A stretch of 64,000 nucleotides of DNA, taken from Halomonas sp. H10-9-1. Lineage in GTDB: Bacteria > Pseudomonadota > Gammaproteobacteria > Pseudomonadales > Halomonadaceae. Made by a program: the position numbers and the translations under genes. The notes under the pieces are model-generated. The model saw only the letters and a list, made by a program, of their open reading frames with translations, had not been told where the DNA came from and made no database searches. The stretch covers positions 3,410,001 to 3,474,000 of the forward strand of contig NZ_JAMSHO010000001.1 of the NCBI RefSeq assembly GCF_040147005.1, read 5' to 3'. This document shows, in pieces, positions 9,356-17,870 of the stretch. The first letter of the stretch is position 1; each line of letters opens with the position of its first letter.

Positions 9356-9841
9356 ATGGCGGTACGTGACCTGAGCCGGGGGTGGCTGCTGATGGTCGCC
9401 CTTACCCTGCTCGCCGGCTGTGCCGGCAAGGAGCTGGCGGTGGAGGACCCGCCGCCCCACGAGAGCCTCTCCATCGACCGCGTGCTGATCCTGGCCGCGG
9501 CCGAGCGCGCCCTGGGAACGCCCTATCGCTTCGGCGGCAACACCCCTGCCGGCCTCGACTGCTCGGGGCTGGTGCAACTGGCCTACCAGGCCGCCGGTAT
9601 CCCCGTGCCGCGCACCGCCGATGACCAGTTCCGGGCCCTGCCGGAAGTGGATCGCGCCCGCCCCGGCGACCTGCTGTTCTTCGATACCAGCGGGGGTGGC
9701 AAGGCCAGCCACGTAGGCATCTACCGCGGCGACGGCCAGATGATCCACGCCCCCGGCCGTGGCCGTCGGGTGGAGACCTCGCCGGTGGAGATCGCCTACT
9801 GGCAGGAACGCTTCCTGGGCGCCGCCGCCCCGGCGCCCTGA
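9356..9841 (+). CDS. NlpC/P60-family lipoprotein endopeptidase
   Basis: A 161-residue outer-envelope lipoprotein with lipobox LAGC (Cys22) and a single NlpC/P60 domain. The catalytic cysteine is in GLDCSGLVQ and the histidine in ASHVGIY, with PGDLLFFDT between them, as in the Spr/MepS peptidoglycan D,D-endopeptidases. AAGGAG precedes ATG 9356; the longer frame from 9275 would destroy the signal. It probably cleaves peptidoglycan cross-links during growth. Confidence 0.9.
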   Translation: MAVRDLSRGWLLMVALTLLAGCAGKELAVEDPPPHESLSIDRVLILAAAERALGTPYRFGGNTPAGLDCSGLVQLAYQAAGIPVPRTADDQFRALPEVDRARPGDLLFFDTSGGGKASHVGIYRGDGQMIHAPGRGRRVETSPVEIAYWQERFLGAAAPAP

Positions 9842-9853
9842 CCCCGGAAAACG

Positions 9854-9870
9854 CTTAAGTCTGCGTTAAG
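9854..9870. promoter_or_regulatory. PmrA/QseB-type box 1 (CTTAAG-N5-GTTAAG)
   Basis: Direct repeat with 11-bp periodicity: CTTAAG 9854-9859, TCTGC, GTTAAG 9865-9870. CAGAGT follows 10 bases later (9881-9886) as a -10-like hexamer, and the hemolysin-like gene starts at 9915. The same hexamer at the same distance occurs on the minus side of box 5. Placement suggests that the two-component system at the end of this operon regulates itself. Confidence 0.75.
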
Positions 9871-9914
9871 CTCGCGGCGCCAGAGTCTCGGTGACACGTC
9901 ACGGAGACGCCCTG

Positions 9915-10577
9915 ATGCCCGATTCGAGCCACCTTCCCTGCCCGCTTCCCGCGCCCGACGGCGCCCCGCTCGAGTGGCAGGAAGCCCTTCACTGGTGCCG
10001 CCGCCGGCGCCTGGAGCATCTGATACGTCGGCGTTTCGCCGAGGAGCACGGCGCCGCGATCCGCCACCTGCTGCCGCGCCTCTTTGGCCTGTGGCAGGGC
10101 GCTACGCCACTGGCCGCGGTCGGCGTGCACCAAGCCCACGCCGGCCCGCTGTTCCAGGAGCAGTACCTGGATGTCAGCGCCGAACGCTGCCTGGCCGAAT
10201 GCTTCGCTCGCCCCGTGGCCCGCCACCAGGTCGCCGAGATCGGCAACCTGGCCAGCCTCCGACCTGGACTGCAGCGCCGGTTGTTCCTGCACCTGGTGGC
10301 GCAGCTCGGCCGCGAGGGCATCGCCTGGCTGCTGTTCACCGCGACACCCGAGGTAGCCAACGGCATTCGCCGCCTGGGCCTGACCCTGGCGCCGCTGACC
10401 GCCGCCGATCCGGCGCGTCTCGGCGACGAGCGGGCCGACTGGGGACGCTACTACCAGCGCCGCCCCTGGGTGATGGCCGGCGATCTTTCCCGAGCCTACC
10501 GCGAGCTCGAGGCGCGGGGCCTGCTGCCCTCGCCCCTGCCCCATGCGGCGGAGCTGTCCCATGCACACCTCGCCTGA
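9915..10577 (+). CDS. Thermostable hemolysin-family protein
   Basis: A 220-residue protein resembling the Vibrio thermostable (delta-VPH) hemolysin family, which has an acyltransferase-like core. The recognisable part is the QEQYLDVSAE...VAEIGNLAS segment followed by a C-terminal half matching the family (YYQRRPWVMAGDL). ATG 9915 with ACGGAG eight bases upstream is preferred to GTG 9891, which would lie at the predicted transcription start. It is the first gene of a six-gene operon with 4-17 base overlaps. Despite the name it has no signal peptide, so a cytoplasmic enzymatic role is more likely than secretion. Confidence 0.75.
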   Translation: MPDSSHLPCPLPAPDGAPLEWQEALHWCRRRRLEHLIRRRFAEEHGAAIRHLLPRLFGLWQGATPLAAVGVHQAHAGPLFQEQYLDVSAERCLAECFARPVARHQVAEIGNLASLRPGLQRRLFLHLVAQLGREGIAWLLFTATPEVANGIRRLGLTLAPLTAADPARLGDERADWGRYYQRRPWVMAGDLSRAYRELEARGLLPSPLPHAAELSHAHLA

Positions 10578-10992
10578 AGCCTTCCGCGCGCGGCTGGCCC
10601 GCCATGCCGAAGCGCTAGCGACCCACGTCGCGCTGGTGGAGGGCGCGCGGCGGGTCACCTTCGCGCACGGCCATCCGGTCGGCTTCTTCGGCATGGTGCA
10701 GGTGCTGGAGGGCACCAGCACGGCGCTGGCCACCCAGGCTGCCGAACGGCTGCAGGCGAGCCTCGAGCTGCCCGACGAGGCGCTGCGCTACCTGACCTCC
10801 CACGGCAGCCTGGACATCGGCCACCTGGCCTTCTTCGAGGGGCTGGTGAACCGCCTGGAGGCCGACGACCTGGCGGCGGTGATCGACACCGCGAGGCTGG
10901 TCTATCGCCTCTACGGCGCCATGTTCCGCGGCGTCGAGGCGCGCTGCAGCGGCGGTAGTGCCGCCCGGGAGCTCGCCGATGCGCTGGCCTGA
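10561..10992 (+). CDS. Heme-oxygenase-like (iron-containing redox enzyme) protein, short
   Basis: A 143-residue all-helical protein resembling the C-terminal part of heme-oxygenase-like/TenA-PqqC-like iron-containing redox enzymes. The diagnostic portion is GMVQVLEGTSTALATQAAE followed by SHGSLDIGHLAFFEGLV, with conserved His and Asp/His positions. It overlaps the 3' end of the hemolysin-like gene by 17 bases. Family members are usually longer, so the N-terminal helices and their ligands may be missing. In related operons as I know them an AMP-ligase stands between the first gene and this one; it is absent here. Confidence 0.6.
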   Translation: MHTSPEAFRARLARHAEALATHVALVEGARRVTFAHGHPVGFFGMVQVLEGTSTALATQAAERLQASLELPDEALRYLTSHGSLDIGHLAFFEGLVNRLEADDLAAVIDTARLVYRLYGAMFRGVEARCSGGSAARELADALA

Positions 10993-11821
10993 CCCCCTCG
11001 CCCGTCGCCCACGCCTGCCGGAAGGCGGCTGGCCCGCCCAGCGGGTGCTGATCACCGGGGCCAGCGGTGGCATCGGCCAGGCGCTGGTGGACGAGCTGGC
11101 CGCCGCCGGGGCGCAGTTGCTGATCAGCGGCCGCCGCGCCGAGGCGCTCGAGGCCGCGGTGGCTCGCCACCCCGGCCGGGTCACCGCGTTGCCCGCCGAC
11201 CTGACCCGCGCCGAGCAGCGCGCCCGACTGGTGGCCGCGGCGGAACAAGCGGGCATCAGCATGCTGATCAACGCCGCCGGGGTGAACCGGGTGGCGCTGT
11301 TCAGCGAGGGCTCGGATGCCGAAATCGAGCGCCTCATTGCCCTCAACCTCACCGCCACCCTGCAGCTCACGCGCGCCCTGCTGCCCCAGCTGATGGCGGC
11401 CCGCCAGGGCTGGGTGATCACCCTGGGTTCCACCTTCGGCACCCTGGGCTACCCCGGCCAGGTCAGCTACTGCGCCACCAAGTTCGCCCTGCGCGGCTTC
11501 AGCCAGGCCCTGCGCCGCGAGCTCGCCGACACCCGGGTGCGGGTGCTGCATGTCTCGCCCCGGGCCACCCGCACCGCCATGAACGCCCCCGAGGTGGAGG
11601 CCATGAACGCGGCCCTGGGCAACGCCATGGACAGCCCCGCCCGGGTCGCCCAGGCGCTGCGCCACGCCGTGGAGCGCGGCCGCCGGGAGGCACAGTTGGG
11701 CAGGCCCGAACGCCTCTTCGTGCGCCTCAATGCCCTGCTGCCGGGGGTGGTCGACCACGCCCTGGCACGCCAGCTCCCCGTCATCCGCCGCTTTCTCGAT
11801 ACCCAGGAGACCACGCCATGA
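10979..11821 (+). CDS. Short-chain dehydrogenase/reductase
   Basis: A 280-residue NAD(P)-dependent oxidoreductase with the glycine-rich TGASGGIG near residue 30, NAAG, the catalytic serine in LGSTFG and the YCATK active-site pair. The C-terminal extension is typical of SDRs that act on lipid-like substrates. The start overlaps the previous gene by 14 bases, and the end overlaps the next gene as ATGA. Within this operon it may reduce an acyl or polyketide-like product; the substrate cannot be read from the sequence. Confidence 0.88.
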   Translation: MRWPDPLARRPRLPEGGWPAQRVLITGASGGIGQALVDELAAAGAQLLISGRRAEALEAAVARHPGRVTALPADLTRAEQRARLVAAAEQAGISMLINAAGVNRVALFSEGSDAEIERLIALNLTATLQLTRALLPQLMAARQGWVITLGSTFGTLGYPGQVSYCATKFALRGFSQALRRELADTRVRVLHVSPRATRTAMNAPEVEAMNAALGNAMDSPARVAQALRHAVERGRREAQLGRPERLFVRLNALLPGVVDHALARQLPVIRRFLDTQETTP

Positions 11822-12501
11822 ACGCTCGACGACTCTCGCACCGCCCCCTCCTGCGCCTCGCCGCCGCGCTGCTGGTCGCCGGCCTCGGCGGCTTGTTCGC
11901 CATTGTGGCCCTGGCCGCGAGCGATGGCAGTGGTGTCGATCCGAGCGTGGCTCGACTGCAGGCACGCTGGGCCGAGATCCGCTATGCGCTGCCCGAGGCG
12001 CAGCAGGCGAAGGCCCTGGCCGAGCTGGGAGATGAAGCGGAACGGCTGCTGGCCGAGCGGCCCGACGCCGCCGAGCGGCTGATCTGGGCCGGTATCGTGC
12101 GCGCAAGCCAGGCCGGCGCCGAGGGCGGGCTGGGGGCGCTGGGCCTGGTCAAGCAGGCACGCGGCTACCTGGAGGCCGCCCTCGAGCAGGACCCACTGGC
12201 ACTGAGCGGCTCCGCCTATACCAGCCTGGGGGCGCTCTACTACCAGGTGCCGGGCTGGCCGCTCGGCTTCGGCGACGACGACAAGGCCGCATGGCACCTC
12301 GAGCGAGCGCTGGCCATCGACCCGGACGGACTCGACACCCTCTACTTCTGGGGCGACTATCTGCATGAACAGGGGCGTGACACCGAGGCCCGCCAGGCCC
12401 TGGAGAAGGCCCTGCAGGCAGCGCCACGCCCCGGCCGCGAGCTCGCCGATGCCGGCCGCCGCGAGGAGATCCACCATCTGCTGTCGCAACTGGAGAAGTG
12501 A
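11818..12501 (+). CDS. Exported TPR-repeat protein
   Basis: A 227-residue protein with an N-terminal membrane anchor or signal (LAAALLVAGLGGLFAIVALAAS). It then has helical repeats of about 34 residues, visible as ARGYLEAALEQDPLALSGSAYTSLG, AWHLERALAIDPDG and ARQALEKALQAAP. It is probably a periplasmic adaptor. It lies just before the response regulator gene with only a five-base gap, so it belongs to the box-1 operon. The precise partner is unknown. Confidence 0.7.
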   Translation: MNARRLSHRPLLRLAAALLVAGLGGLFAIVALAASDGSGVDPSVARLQARWAEIRYALPEAQQAKALAELGDEAERLLAERPDAAERLIWAGIVRASQAGAEGGLGALGLVKQARGYLEAALEQDPLALSGSAYTSLGALYYQVPGWPLGFGDDDKAAWHLERALAIDPDGLDTLYFWGDYLHEQGRDTEARQALEKALQAAPRPGRELADAGRREEIHHLLSQLEK

Positions 12502-12506
12502 GCCCG

Positions 12507-13187
12507 ATGCGCATCCTGCTGGTCGAGGACGACCCGAGCCTGGCCTCGGGCATCCGCCTGGCCCTCAAGCCCGAGCACTACACCGTGGACCACCTCGCCG
12601 ATGGCGCCACGGCGCTCATCGCCCTGCAGGGCGATGAGCCCTTCGACGCGGTGATCCTCGACCTCGGCCTGCCGGGACTCGACGGCATGCGGGTGCTGGA
12701 GGCCGTGCGGCGCGGCGGCAACCGGATTCCGGTGCTGGTGCTGACCGCCCGGGATGCCGTGGACGATCGCATCGCCGGGCTGGATGCCGGCGCCGACGAC
12801 TACCTGGTCAAGCCCTTCGAGGTGGCCGAGCTCAAGGCGCGGCTGCGCGCCCTGCTGCGCCGCAGCCAGGGCCATGCCAGCCCACTGCTGGAGTGCCGCG
12901 GCATCCGCCTCGACCCAGCCAGCCGCCGGATCAGCTACCACGACGAGGAGGTCACCCTGTCGCGCCGCGAGTTCACCTTGTTGCAGGAGTTCATGGGTCA
13001 CCCTGGGCGGGTCTTCACCCGTGACACCCTGACCCGGCTGGTCTACGGCTGGGAGGAGGACGTGGAGAGCAATGCCATCGAGGTTCACGTGCACCACCTG
13101 CGCCGCAAGCTCTTCCCCGAGTTGATCCGCACGGTGCGCGGCATCGGCTACGTGATGGACCGCGCCCCCCAGGAGGCCGAGGCGTGA
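12507..13187 (+). CDS. OmpR-family response regulator (QseB/PmrA type)
   Basis: A 226-residue regulator. The receiver domain shows the acidic pair D8-D9, phospho-acceptor Asp52 (VILDLGLPG), Thr80 and Lys102 (VKPF). The C-terminal winged helix ends with IEVHVHHLRRKL and TVRGIGYV, as in QseB/BasR. ATG 12507 is preferred over GTG 12498 because GGAGAAG is correctly spaced. It pairs with the kinase that overlaps its 3' end. The five CTTAAG-type direct repeats nearby match the half-site pattern recognised by PmrA/QseB, so it is the likely regulator of this whole region. Confidence 0.9.
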   Translation: MRILLVEDDPSLASGIRLALKPEHYTVDHLADGATALIALQGDEPFDAVILDLGLPGLDGMRVLEAVRRGGNRIPVLVLTARDAVDDRIAGLDAGADDYLVKPFEVAELKARLRALLRRSQGHASPLLECRGIRLDPASRRISYHDEEVTLSRREFTLLQEFMGHPGRVFTRDTLTRLVYGWEEDVESNAIEVHVHHLRRKLFPELIRTVRGIGYVMDRAPQEAEA

Positions 13188-14584
13188 CCTCGATCCGCCG
13201 TCGCACCCTGGGGCTGGTACTGCTGGTGTTCGGCCTCAGCATGCTGGCGATCGGCCTGGTCAGCTACCGCTATGCCGCCCACGAGATCGAGGAGCTCTAC
13301 GACGCCAGCCTGGCCCAGAACGCCCGCCTGCTGGAGGGGCTGATCCAGGCGCCGCTGCCGGACGACCAGCGCGAGGCGCTGCTGACCAGCCTGGAGAGCG
13401 CCCTCGAGCGCGCCGAGCAGTCGGACAAGCGCCTGGCCGGCCACCGTTACGAGAGCAAGCTGGCCTTCCAGCTGTGGGAGCAGGACCGGCTGCTGCTGCG
13501 CTCCGCCAGCGCCCCTACCCAGCCCTTCACCGCGGCGCCACCCGGCTACGCCAGCAGCCAGGTGGCGGGCCACGCCTGGCGGGTCTATGTCCTCGACCTG
13601 CCCACGTCGGCACGGCGGGTGATGGTCACCGAGCGCGACGACGTGCGCGGCGAGCTGACCCGCGCCGTGGCTCTGCGTACCCTGCTGCCGGACCTGATCG
13701 GCCTGCCGCTGCTGGCACTGCTGCTGTGGTGGGCCACCGGCCATGGACTGCGCCCCCTGTCGCGGCTGGCGGCGGCGATCCGCCAGCGTGACTCCCACAA
13801 CCTGCAGCCGCTGGCGATGCACCCACTGCCCCGGGAGCTGGACACCATCGTCGGCGCCTTGAATCGGCTGCTGGAGCGCATCCGCCGGCTGCGAGTGCGC
13901 GAGAAGCGCTTCATCGCCGACGCCGCCCATGAGCTGCGCACCCCCCTGGCGGTGCTCGACCTGCACGCCCAGAACGCCCTGGCCACCGAGGACCCCGCCG
14001 ACCGTCGCGAGGCGCTGGAGGAGCTGCGCAACGGCGTGGCCCGGGCCACCCGGCTGGTCACCCAGCTGCTGACCCTGGCGCGCCTGGAGCCCGAGGACGA
14101 GAAACAGGAGGCGAGCGCGCGGGTCGCCAGCGACCTGCTGGCCGAGGTACGCGAGGCGCTGGCCGAGCTCTTGCCGCTGGCGGTGGAGCGCGCTCAGGAA
14201 CTGGACCTTGTCGCCGACGAAGGCAGCGACTGGCGGCTGGCAGCCGAGCCAGGCGCCATCGCGACCCTGGTACAGAACCTGGCCGGCAACGCCCTGCGTT
14301 ACACCCCGGACGGCGGCCGGGTGACGGTGGCCCTGGCCGCCGATGACGCTTGGCTGACGCTGCGGGTGGACGACCAGGGCCCGGGGATCTCCGTCGCGGA
14401 ACGCGAGCATGTTATCGAGCGCTTTCATCGCGTCGGCCCCGGGGCCGGCGCCGGCCTCGGGCTCTCCATCGTCGAGCGCCTGCTGGCCCGCCATGGCGGC
14501 ACGCTCCACCTGGAGGAGGCACCCGGTGGCGGCCTGCGCGCCGTGGCAACGCTGCCGCGGGCCATCCTGGCCTTGCAGAGCTGA
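13184..14584 (+). CDS. Sensor histidine kinase (QseC/PmrB type)
   Basis: A 466-residue inner-membrane kinase. TM1 lies near residues 9-28, a periplasmic domain of about 140 residues follows, TM2 is near 170-184, then HAMP, and His249 sits in the H box DAAHELRTPLA. The ATPase domain shows LVQNLAGNALRYTP, DDQGPGIS and GAGLGLSIV. The N-terminal stretch AAHEIEELYDASLAQNARLL is typical of QseC; it contains EIEE, an ExxE pattern of the sort linked to iron sensing in PmrB, but this may be coincidental. Translation begins at GTG within GTGA overlapping the regulator stop. Confidence 0.9.
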   Translation: MTSIRRRTLGLVLLVFGLSMLAIGLVSYRYAAHEIEELYDASLAQNARLLEGLIQAPLPDDQREALLTSLESALERAEQSDKRLAGHRYESKLAFQLWEQDRLLLRSASAPTQPFTAAPPGYASSQVAGHAWRVYVLDLPTSARRVMVTERDDVRGELTRAVALRTLLPDLIGLPLLALLLWWATGHGLRPLSRLAAAIRQRDSHNLQPLAMHPLPRELDTIVGALNRLLERIRRLRVREKRFIADAAHELRTPLAVLDLHAQNALATEDPADRREALEELRNGVARATRLVTQLLTLARLEPEDEKQEASARVASDLLAEVREALAELLPLAVERAQELDLVADEGSDWRLAAEPGAIATLVQNLAGNALRYTPDGGRVTVALAADDAWLTLRVDDQGPGISVAEREHVIERFHRVGPGAGAGLGLSIVERLLARHGGTLHLEEAPGGGLRAVATLPRAILALQS

Positions 14585-14603
14585 CGCATGTCGCCGGCCT
14601 GGG

Positions 14604-14620
14604 CATAAGGGTTCGTTAAG
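14604..14620. promoter_or_regulatory. PmrA/QseB-type box 2 (CATAAG-N5-GTTAAG)
   Basis: CATAAG 14604-14609, GGTTC, GTTAAG 14615-14620. CAGCAT at 14631-14636 is a -10-like hexamer exactly 10 bases downstream. The predicted transcript start near 14643 excludes ATG 14635 and supports ATG 14665 for the PAP2 gene. Confidence 0.7.
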
Positions 14621-14664
14621 ACATAGCCCTCAGCATGGCGGCGTTGCCATTCAGGACGCTGCCC

Positions 14665-15438
14665 ATGCCACCCACCACCCACGCCCTCTCAAGCTCCCGT
14701 GATGCCGTCCCGTCGACCGCATCACGGCCACTGCGCCGCCTGGCGCTGGCCTGGGCCGGCTTCCTGCTGCTGATGCTGGCGATCGACCGACTGGGGCTCG
14801 ACTTCCGCCTCGCCGATGCTCTCTATCGCCTTCAGGGCGACGGCTGGACGCTGAAGCAGCATGTGCTACTCGAGACCTGGCTGCATCGCGGCGGGCGCAA
14901 CTTCAGCCAATGGATGGGCGGCGGCGTGGTACTGCTGCTGCTGGTCAGCTTGGTCGCCCAGCCGCTGCACCACTGGCGCCGTCCCCTGCTGTATCTGTTC
15001 CTGGCGGTGGCCGGCTCGACGCTTGCGGTCTCGAGCGTGAAGCACCTGGTCCCCATGGAGTGTCCCTGGGACCTGGCCCGCTATGGCGGCGACTGGTCCT
15101 TCGTCGGCCTGCTCACGCGGCGCCCCGCCGGGATGCCGGATACCGCCTGCTTCCCCGCCGGCCACGCCAGCGCCGGCTATGCCTGGATCGCCCTCTACTT
15201 CTGCCTGCGCCAGGTGCGGCCTCGGCTGCGCTGGCTGGGCCTGGCCGTCGGCCTGGGGTTGGGCGTGCTCTTCGGCGCCACCCAGCAACTGCGCGGCGCC
15301 CACTTCCTCTCCCACGATCTATGGACGCTGATGCTCTGCTGGACCATCAGCGCCGTGCTGGCGAGCCGTCTGCTGCAGACATCGACGCCCGACATCACGG
15401 TCACCCCCCATGTCACCGAGAACGTTCCCAATGCCTGA
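14665..15438 (+). CDS. PAP2-family membrane phosphatase
   Basis: A 257-residue inner-membrane phosphatase with about five or six helices. PAP2 signatures are visible: KHLVPMECPWDLARYGG (C1-like), PAGHASAGY (C2, the usual PSGH with Ala) and SHDLWT (C3). AGGA precedes ATG 14665. Its last eight bases overlap eptA (ATGCCTGA), so a lipid A or undecaprenyl phosphate phosphatase/transferase role (LpxE, LpxF or LpxT-like) is likely. The pair would remove or modify phosphates on lipid A. Exact site specificity cannot be told from sequence. Confidence 0.85.
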   Translation: MPPTTHALSSSRDAVPSTASRPLRRLALAWAGFLLLMLAIDRLGLDFRLADALYRLQGDGWTLKQHVLLETWLHRGGRNFSQWMGGGVVLLLLVSLVAQPLHHWRRPLLYLFLAVAGSTLAVSSVKHLVPMECPWDLARYGGDWSFVGLLTRRPAGMPDTACFPAGHASAGYAWIALYFCLRQVRPRLRWLGLAVGLGLGVLFGATQQLRGAHFLSHDLWTLMLCWTISAVLASRLLQTSTPDITVTPHVTENVPNA

Positions 15439-17113
15439 CACCACCACCTCACGTGTCGATGCTCGGCGTCGATTCCACTGGCGGCTGCCGGCCCTCTCCC
15501 CCCAGGCCCTGACCCTGCTGGCCTGCCTGAGCTTCACGCTCTTCTACAACCAGCGCTTCTGGGCGTCGGTGATCGAGGCCATGCCGACTACCGGGCTGGC
15601 CGGCTGGGGCCAGTTGCTCGGCTACGGCGTGCTGGTGACCGGCCTGCACTTGGTGGTCTTCCTGCCTTTCGTCAACCGGACCACCGCCAAACCATTGCTG
15701 ACAGGTCTGGTGCTGATCGCCGCCTCGGTCAGCTACTTCACCGGCCACTACGGCACCTACTTCGATACCCACATGATAGATAACGTGCTGCAGACCGATA
15801 CCCGCGAGGCCGGCGAGCTGCTTACCCCGGGACTGGCGCTCTATCTGCTGCTGTTTGCCGGGTTACCGAGCGCGCTGCTGTGGCGCTGGCCGCTGCGCCG
15901 CCGCAGCTGGCGGCGCGGCCTAGGAGCCGGCGCCCTCTGGTGGCTGGGCAGCGTGGCGACACTCGCCATGGCGCTACTGTTCTCCTTCCAGAGCCTCTCC
16001 TCGCTGATGCGCAACCATCACGAGCTGCGCTACCTGGTGACGCCGGGCAATGCCATCGTCTCCACCGGGCAGGTGATGGCGGCGCCGCCACCGCTGCCCG
16101 AGGAACGCCTGCCCATTGGCGAGGATGCACGACGTCTGGCGAGCACCGACGGCACCCCACGGTTGCTGGTGCTGGTGGTCGGCGAGACGGTACGCGCCGC
16201 CGACTGGGGACTGTCCGGCTACGCACGGCAGACGACTCCTCGGCTGGCCGAGCGTGACGTCATCAACTTCCGTGACGTGGCCAGCTGCGGCACCAGCACT
16301 GCCGTCTCGCTACCCTGCATGTTTTCCCCGCAAGGGCACAGCGACTACGACGAACGCTTCACCCGCAGCCACGAGACACTACTCGACGTAGTGCAGCGTG
16401 CCGGCTACCGCGTGGTATGGATCGACAACCAGTCGGGCTGCAAGGGAGTCTGCGATGGCGTGGAGCGGGTCTCACTATCGCCGCACGCCTACCCCGAACT
16501 ATGCGGAGAGGAGGGTTGTCTCGATGGCGTGCTGATCGAGGCGTTGAAAGGTCAGGTTGCGTCGATCAGCGGCGATACGGTGGTCGTGCTGCATATGCTG
16601 GGCAATCATGGTCCCAGCTACTTCCAGCGCTACCCGGAAGACTTCCGGGTCTTCACCCCCACGTGCGACACGGCCGACCTGGCCCAGTGTGACCGGGAGG
16701 CGATCGTGAACAGCTACGACAACGCCATCCTCTATACCGACAGCGTGCTGGACGGGATCATCGGCGTGCTGGAGGAGGGCCAGTCCCTGGCCACGGCGAT
16801 GCTGTATGTCTCCGACCACGGCGAGTCGCTGGGCGAGAAGGGCATCTACCTGCACGGCCTGCCCTACGCCATCGCTCCCCGGGAGCAGACTCGCGTGCCG
16901 ATGGTGTGGTGGGCCGACGAGGACTTCGCCAGGCGCAGCGGCCTCGCCGCTGGCTGCCTGTCCGCCCAGCGCGACCGCGCCTTGCGCCATGACCACCTGT
17001 TCCATTCCCTGCTGGGATTGCTCGGGGTGGAGAGCCGGGTCCGCCAGGATGCCCTGGACCTGACCGCCGGCTGCCGGGCCCCGGCGGTGGCCACGACCGG
17101 GGCGCGGTCATAG
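15431..17113 (+). CDS. eptA: Lipid A phosphoethanolamine transferase
   Basis: A 560-residue inner-membrane enzyme of the EptA/PmrC family. Five N-terminal helices (to about residue 190) precede a periplasmic alkaline-phosphatase-fold domain. The nucleophilic Thr253 lies in VVGETVRA. Other landmarks are the disulfide-type cysteines in ASCGTSTAVSLPCM, HMLGNHGPSYFQRYP and the zinc-site YVSDHGESLGEKG. It transfers phosphoethanolamine from phosphatidylethanolamine to lipid A phosphates, which lowers surface charge and raises resistance to cationic peptides. It is translationally coupled to the PAP2 gene behind box 2. Confidence 0.93.
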   Translation: MPDTTTSRVDARRRFHWRLPALSPQALTLLACLSFTLFYNQRFWASVIEAMPTTGLAGWGQLLGYGVLVTGLHLVVFLPFVNRTTAKPLLTGLVLIAASVSYFTGHYGTYFDTHMIDNVLQTDTREAGELLTPGLALYLLLFAGLPSALLWRWPLRRRSWRRGLGAGALWWLGSVATLAMALLFSFQSLSSLMRNHHELRYLVTPGNAIVSTGQVMAAPPPLPEERLPIGEDARRLASTDGTPRLLVLVVGETVRAADWGLSGYARQTTPRLAERDVINFRDVASCGTSTAVSLPCMFSPQGHSDYDERFTRSHETLLDVVQRAGYRVVWIDNQSGCKGVCDGVERVSLSPHAYPELCGEEGCLDGVLIEALKGQVASISGDTVVVLHMLGNHGPSYFQRYPEDFRVFTPTCDTADLAQCDREAIVNSYDNAILYTDSVLDGIIGVLEEGQSLATAMLYVSDHGESLGEKGIYLHGLPYAIAPREQTRVPMVWWADEDFARRSGLAAGCLSAQRDRALRHDHLFHSLLGLLGVESRVRQDALDLTAGCRAPAVATTGARS

Positions 17114-17135
17114 CCTGGCGGTCAAGCCGCCCGGC

Positions 17136-17735
17136 TCACAGCTCGTGGCCGGTCACCACCCGGCAGATGTCGGCGAAGCTTTGCGCCAGGGGTGTCGCCT
17201 TGTCGCCGGCGCCTACCGCGCGACGGATGTCGGTGGCCGAGACCAGCCCGCGTATCCACTCCTGACCCTGGTCGTCGCACTGGGTGACCAGCAGGTGCTG
17301 ATCGGTCATCGACTCCAGCGACAGCAGCAGGTCCTCGACGGTCAGCGAGGCGAGCTGCTCCAGCGGCATGGCCGCGAGCCTGCGCCAGGGAGTCATGATC
17401 ATGCCCACCGTCACCTCGTCACTCGGCAGGCCATGCTGTTGCATGGCGAGGGTAGTGCGCCGGCCGCCGATCACCTCGCGGGCCGCCAGCACGCCGATGC
17501 AGCGCTGCTGCTCGTCGAGGACCAGCAGCAGGCGAACGCCTCCATAACGCATCATCAGGTGTGCCTCCTCGACGCCCACATTGGCATGGATAGTGCGCGG
17601 TGGGATCCTCGAGAAGTCGGTCAGTACCTCCAGGGCGGGACTCGAGGCGCTCAGCCGGGGGCGGGGTGGTGTGACCAGCCGTGGCGGCGCCAGCAACTGG
17701 GGAAGTGGCTTGTAGGAAAGGTGCAGGGTGTTCAT
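17136..17735 (-). CDS. CBS-domain protein
   Basis: A 199-residue protein with two CBS motifs. The first runs from IPPRTIHANVGVEEAHLMM to GVLAAREV, and the second from VGMIMTPWRRLAAM to GLVSATDIRRAV. There is no enzymatic partner domain. Start 17735 is supported by AGGAG eight bases upstream. It is divergent from nhaD across a palindromic-half-site box (box 3), so both may be co-controlled. CBS pairs bind adenosyl ligands; a role sensing ionic strength or energy state for the neighbouring antiporter is inference. Confidence 0.82.
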   Translation of the reverse strand: MNTLHLSYKPLPQLLAPPRLVTPPRPRLSASSPALEVLTDFSRIPPRTIHANVGVEEAHLMMRYGGVRLLLVLDEQQRCIGVLAAREVIGGRRTTLAMQQHGLPSDEVTVGMIMTPWRRLAAMPLEQLASLTVEDLLLSLESMTDQHLLVTQCDDQGQEWIRGLVSATDIRRAVGAGDKATPLAQSFADICRVVTGHEL

Positions 17736-17802
17736 GGGGGAACTCCTTGTCAGGGTCATGGGGTGCCAGCGGCACCTCTCTCCTTCACGGTTTCAGAGCT
17801 CT

Positions 17803-17819
17803 CTTAAGACAACCTTAAG
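17803..17819. promoter_or_regulatory. PmrA/QseB-type box 3, perfect and bidirectional
   Basis: CTTAAG 17803-17808, ACAAC, CTTAAG 17814-17819. Each half-site is itself a palindrome, so the box reads the same on both strands. TACCCT (17831-17836) lies 11 bases to the right for nhaD, and on the other strand AACCGT (17792-17787) lies 10 bases away for the CBS gene. Confidence 0.8.
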
Positions 17820-17870
17820 GCGACGCGGCCTACCCTGTCGCTCCCCCTTCTCCGACGACCCACCAACACC

